Shown: piece after piece, positions 7,022 through 7,855 of the stretch
Layout: every line of letters starts with the position of its first letter
Numbering within the stretch: position 1 is the stretch's first letter
Assembly: GCA_015491595.1 (NCBI GenBank)
Contig: WFVP01000208.1
Location: forward strand, 1 to 7,855
Length of the DNA stretch: 7,855 nt
Reading direction: 5' to 3'
Source: Anaerolineales bacterium
GTDB lineage: Bacteria > Chloroflexota > Anaerolineae > Anaerolineales > DRMV01
The notes under the pieces: model-generated
Told to the model about the DNA's origin: nothing
Database searches by the model: none
The model's input: only the letters and a program-made list of their open reading frames with translations
Made by a program: the position numbers and the translations under genes

Positions 7022-7051
7022 CAGGGGCCTCCTTTTTTCGGGAGGCCCCTG
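7022..7051. repeat. Intercistronic hairpin between the two membrane-protein genes
   Basis: A perfect 11-bp inverted repeat (CAGGGGCCTCC at 7022-7032, GGAGGCCCCTG at 7041-7051) with an 8-nt loop fills most of the gap between the 207-residue gene and the oxidase-like gene. In the transcript the loop is A-rich and no T run follows the stem, so it is not a standard intrinsic terminator. It may stabilise or process the mRNA, or pause transcription. Confidence 0.65.
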
Positions 7052-7068
7052 CACCGTCTGAGGGGTGG

Positions 7069-7692
7069 CTATGCCGCAATCAACTTCTTGACGAAGCCCC
7101 ATGCATAGGCCAGGGTCATAAGGAAGAGAAGCGGCGCCAAAATCGTGAGCACCACCTCTTGGCTGAAGAAGAGGAACTGCTTCCCCATCTTCAAGAAGGC
7201 CAGCGCAATCCCGCCCAAGCCGATGAGCACACCTCCCACGGAGACCAGGACGAAACCGCCGGGGGCCGTCCCCTGGGTGACGGCCATGAGGGGCAGGAAC
7301 ACGATGGTCAGGCCGGCGATACCGTGCACCAGGGGCATGACGAACTTGGCCAGGCTCTCCTGACCGCCCAAGTAGACCACGGCGATGGCCAGGAAGCCCA
7401 GCACCGCGTACACGCTGTAGCCCTTGGCCCACTCGGGCTTCAGGTCATAGACCAGCCCGGTGGCCAGGCACAGCGGAATGAGGGTCGTGACCACCACAAC
7501 CCAGGGCGAGGACAATAGGCCGTAGCCGAAGAGGATGAGGAGCACGCCCGCGACGAAAAGGACAGCAAAGGAGACCATGTAGAGCACGTAGGCCGTTTTG
7601 GGTGACTTCTGATGGGCCTGATACACACGCCAGATGGCGTACAGGGCCGTGAGCCCCGTGAGCAAGAGGATGATGCGGTCCAACCAGGTCAT
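7069..7692 (-). CDS. Unrecognised seven-helix membrane protein in the nirS-linked cluster
   Basis: I do not recognise the family. The 207-residue product is almost entirely hydrophobic, with about seven helices (roughly 5-23, 33-58, 63-81, 92-110, 114-138, 147-166, 175-203) and short loops. It has no signal peptide, soluble domain or CXXCH motif. Candidate functional residues are His123 in helix 5 (PLVHGIAG), Glu179 before helix 7 (FSQEVV) and Cys75. ATG 7692 is supported by GGGAGG (7700-7705) 7 nt upstream. It begins 60 nt after the nirS stop with only a hairpin between, leaving little room for its own promoter, so it is probably expressed by read-through from nirS. The oxidase-like gene follows after 75 nt. 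The context suggests a second subunit or assembly partner of that protein, which is inference; seven helices recall oxidase subunit III, but no signature was seen. Confidence 0.82.
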   Translation of the reverse strand: MTWLDRIILLLTGLTALYAIWRVYQAHQKSPKTAYVLYMVSFAVLFVAGVLLILFGYGLLSSPWVVVVTTLIPLCLATGLVYDLKPEWAKGYSVYAVLGFLAIAVVYLGGQESLAKFVMPLVHGIAGLTIVFLPLMAVTQGTAPGGFVLVSVGGVLIGLGGIALAFLKMGKQFLFFSQEVVLTILAPLLFLMTLAYAWGFVKKLIAA

Positions 7693-7712
7693 GTGCGCAC
7701 CTCCCGAGGTGG

Positions 7713-7749
7713 GATATCAAAACGGGGCCCCGTGCGGGGCCCCGTTTTG
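7713..7749 (-). terminator. Strong hairpin terminator or attenuator after nirS
   Basis: A perfect 15-bp inverted repeat (CAAAACGGGGCCCCG at 7718-7732, CGGGGCCCCGTTTTG at 7735-7749) lies directly after the nirS stop. On the minus strand the stem ends in CCCCGTTTTGATATC, giving a short T run; the arms make it symmetrical, so it could act both ways. Because the next gene starts only 25 nt further on, this is probably a partial terminator that lets some transcription continue. Confidence 0.75.
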
Positions 7750-7752
7750 GGT

Positions 7753-7855
7753 TTAGTAGATGTCGTTCATCGTGTTGTACACGTTGAACTTGCCGGTGGC
7801 CGTGGGCAGGTTGGGGATGCGGGCGATTTCCTCGAGGGTCGTGGCGTCGTAGACC
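7753..7855 (-). CDS. nirS: C-terminal end of cytochrome cd1 nitrite reductase (partial)
   Basis: Only the last 33 codons and the stop are in the window. They read VYDATTLEEIARIPNL, then PTATGKFNVYNTMNDIY to the TAA at 7753-7755. The end matches the characteristic C-terminus of NirS, where TPTGKFNVYNT followed by D-[IV]-Y closes the d1-heme beta-propeller. NirS is a periplasmic enzyme that reduces nitrite to nitric oxide using c and d1 hemes. The catalytic histidines and the cytochrome c domain are outside the window, so activity cannot be judged. A d1-propeller paralogue such as NirN or NirF is less likely, given how closely the tail fits NirS. The gene is upstream of, and co-directional with, the membrane-protein cluster. 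Confidence 0.85.
   Translation of the reverse strand, partial: VYDATTLEEIARIPNLPTATGKFNVYNTMNDIY

Noticed and set aside
5434..7518. 694-codon plus-strand open frame antisense to three genes
   Set aside because: It is rich in His, Gln, Gly and Glu with no recognisable domain and mirrors the opposite-strand membrane-protein genes, which have clear ribosome binding sites and helices. It is a high-GC shadow.

Overview
This is a high-GC bacterial window with tightly packed genes, strong GGAGG-type ribosome binding sites and intrinsic terminators. The gene content (a nucleoside kinase with a threonyl-tRNA-synthetase-like N-terminus, a family-39-like membrane glycosyltransferase, a CtaB-type heme O synthase with an unusual motif, and a NirS-type nitrite reductase next to unfamiliar membrane proteins) suggests a Chloroflexota lineage such as Anaerolineae or Ardenticatenia. 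That placement is inference from gene style. No marker gene proves it.

Layout. On the minus strand at the left edge (1-1550, running off the window) is a large polytopic membrane protein, probably a GT-C glycosyltransferase. A 175-bp divergent intergenic region (about 1557-1731) with candidate promoters in both directions separates it from a plus-strand nucleoside (uridine-like) kinase (1732-3453). Everything from 3589 to the right edge is on the minus strand. Read in transcription order it is: the last 33 codons of a cytochrome cd1 nitrite reductase (nirS, 7753-7855); a 15-bp hairpin with a T run; a 207-residue seven-helix membrane protein (7069-7692); a second hairpin; a 498-residue twelve-helix membrane protein resembling the heme-copper oxidase/NO reductase catalytic subunit (5497-6993); a lipoprotein of the SUMF1/NirV/PvdO type overlapping it by 4 nt (4601-5500); a terminator; a heme O synthase-like UbiA prenyltransferase (3589-4449); and a final terminator that also bounds the convergent kinase gene.

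How the genes may work together. NirS makes NO outside the cytoplasmic membrane. The genes immediately downstream encode a putative heme-binding membrane protein, a hydrophobic partner, an exported SUMF1-domain lipoprotein and a heme-modifying enzyme. The most interesting possibility is a nitrite/NO-linked respiratory module built on a non-canonical heme-copper-oxidase-fold protein. It has a GHxH motif in both TM6 and TM10 and an ungapped match between those two segments, but no adjacent His pair anywhere, so it cannot form the canonical CuB/FeB site. No NorC-like or CXXCH-containing subunit is encoded in the visible part of the cluster.

The kinase and glycosyltransferase look like ordinary housekeeping or envelope genes unrelated to the nir module. 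Long open frames antisense to the real genes are high-GC shadows and are not annotated.
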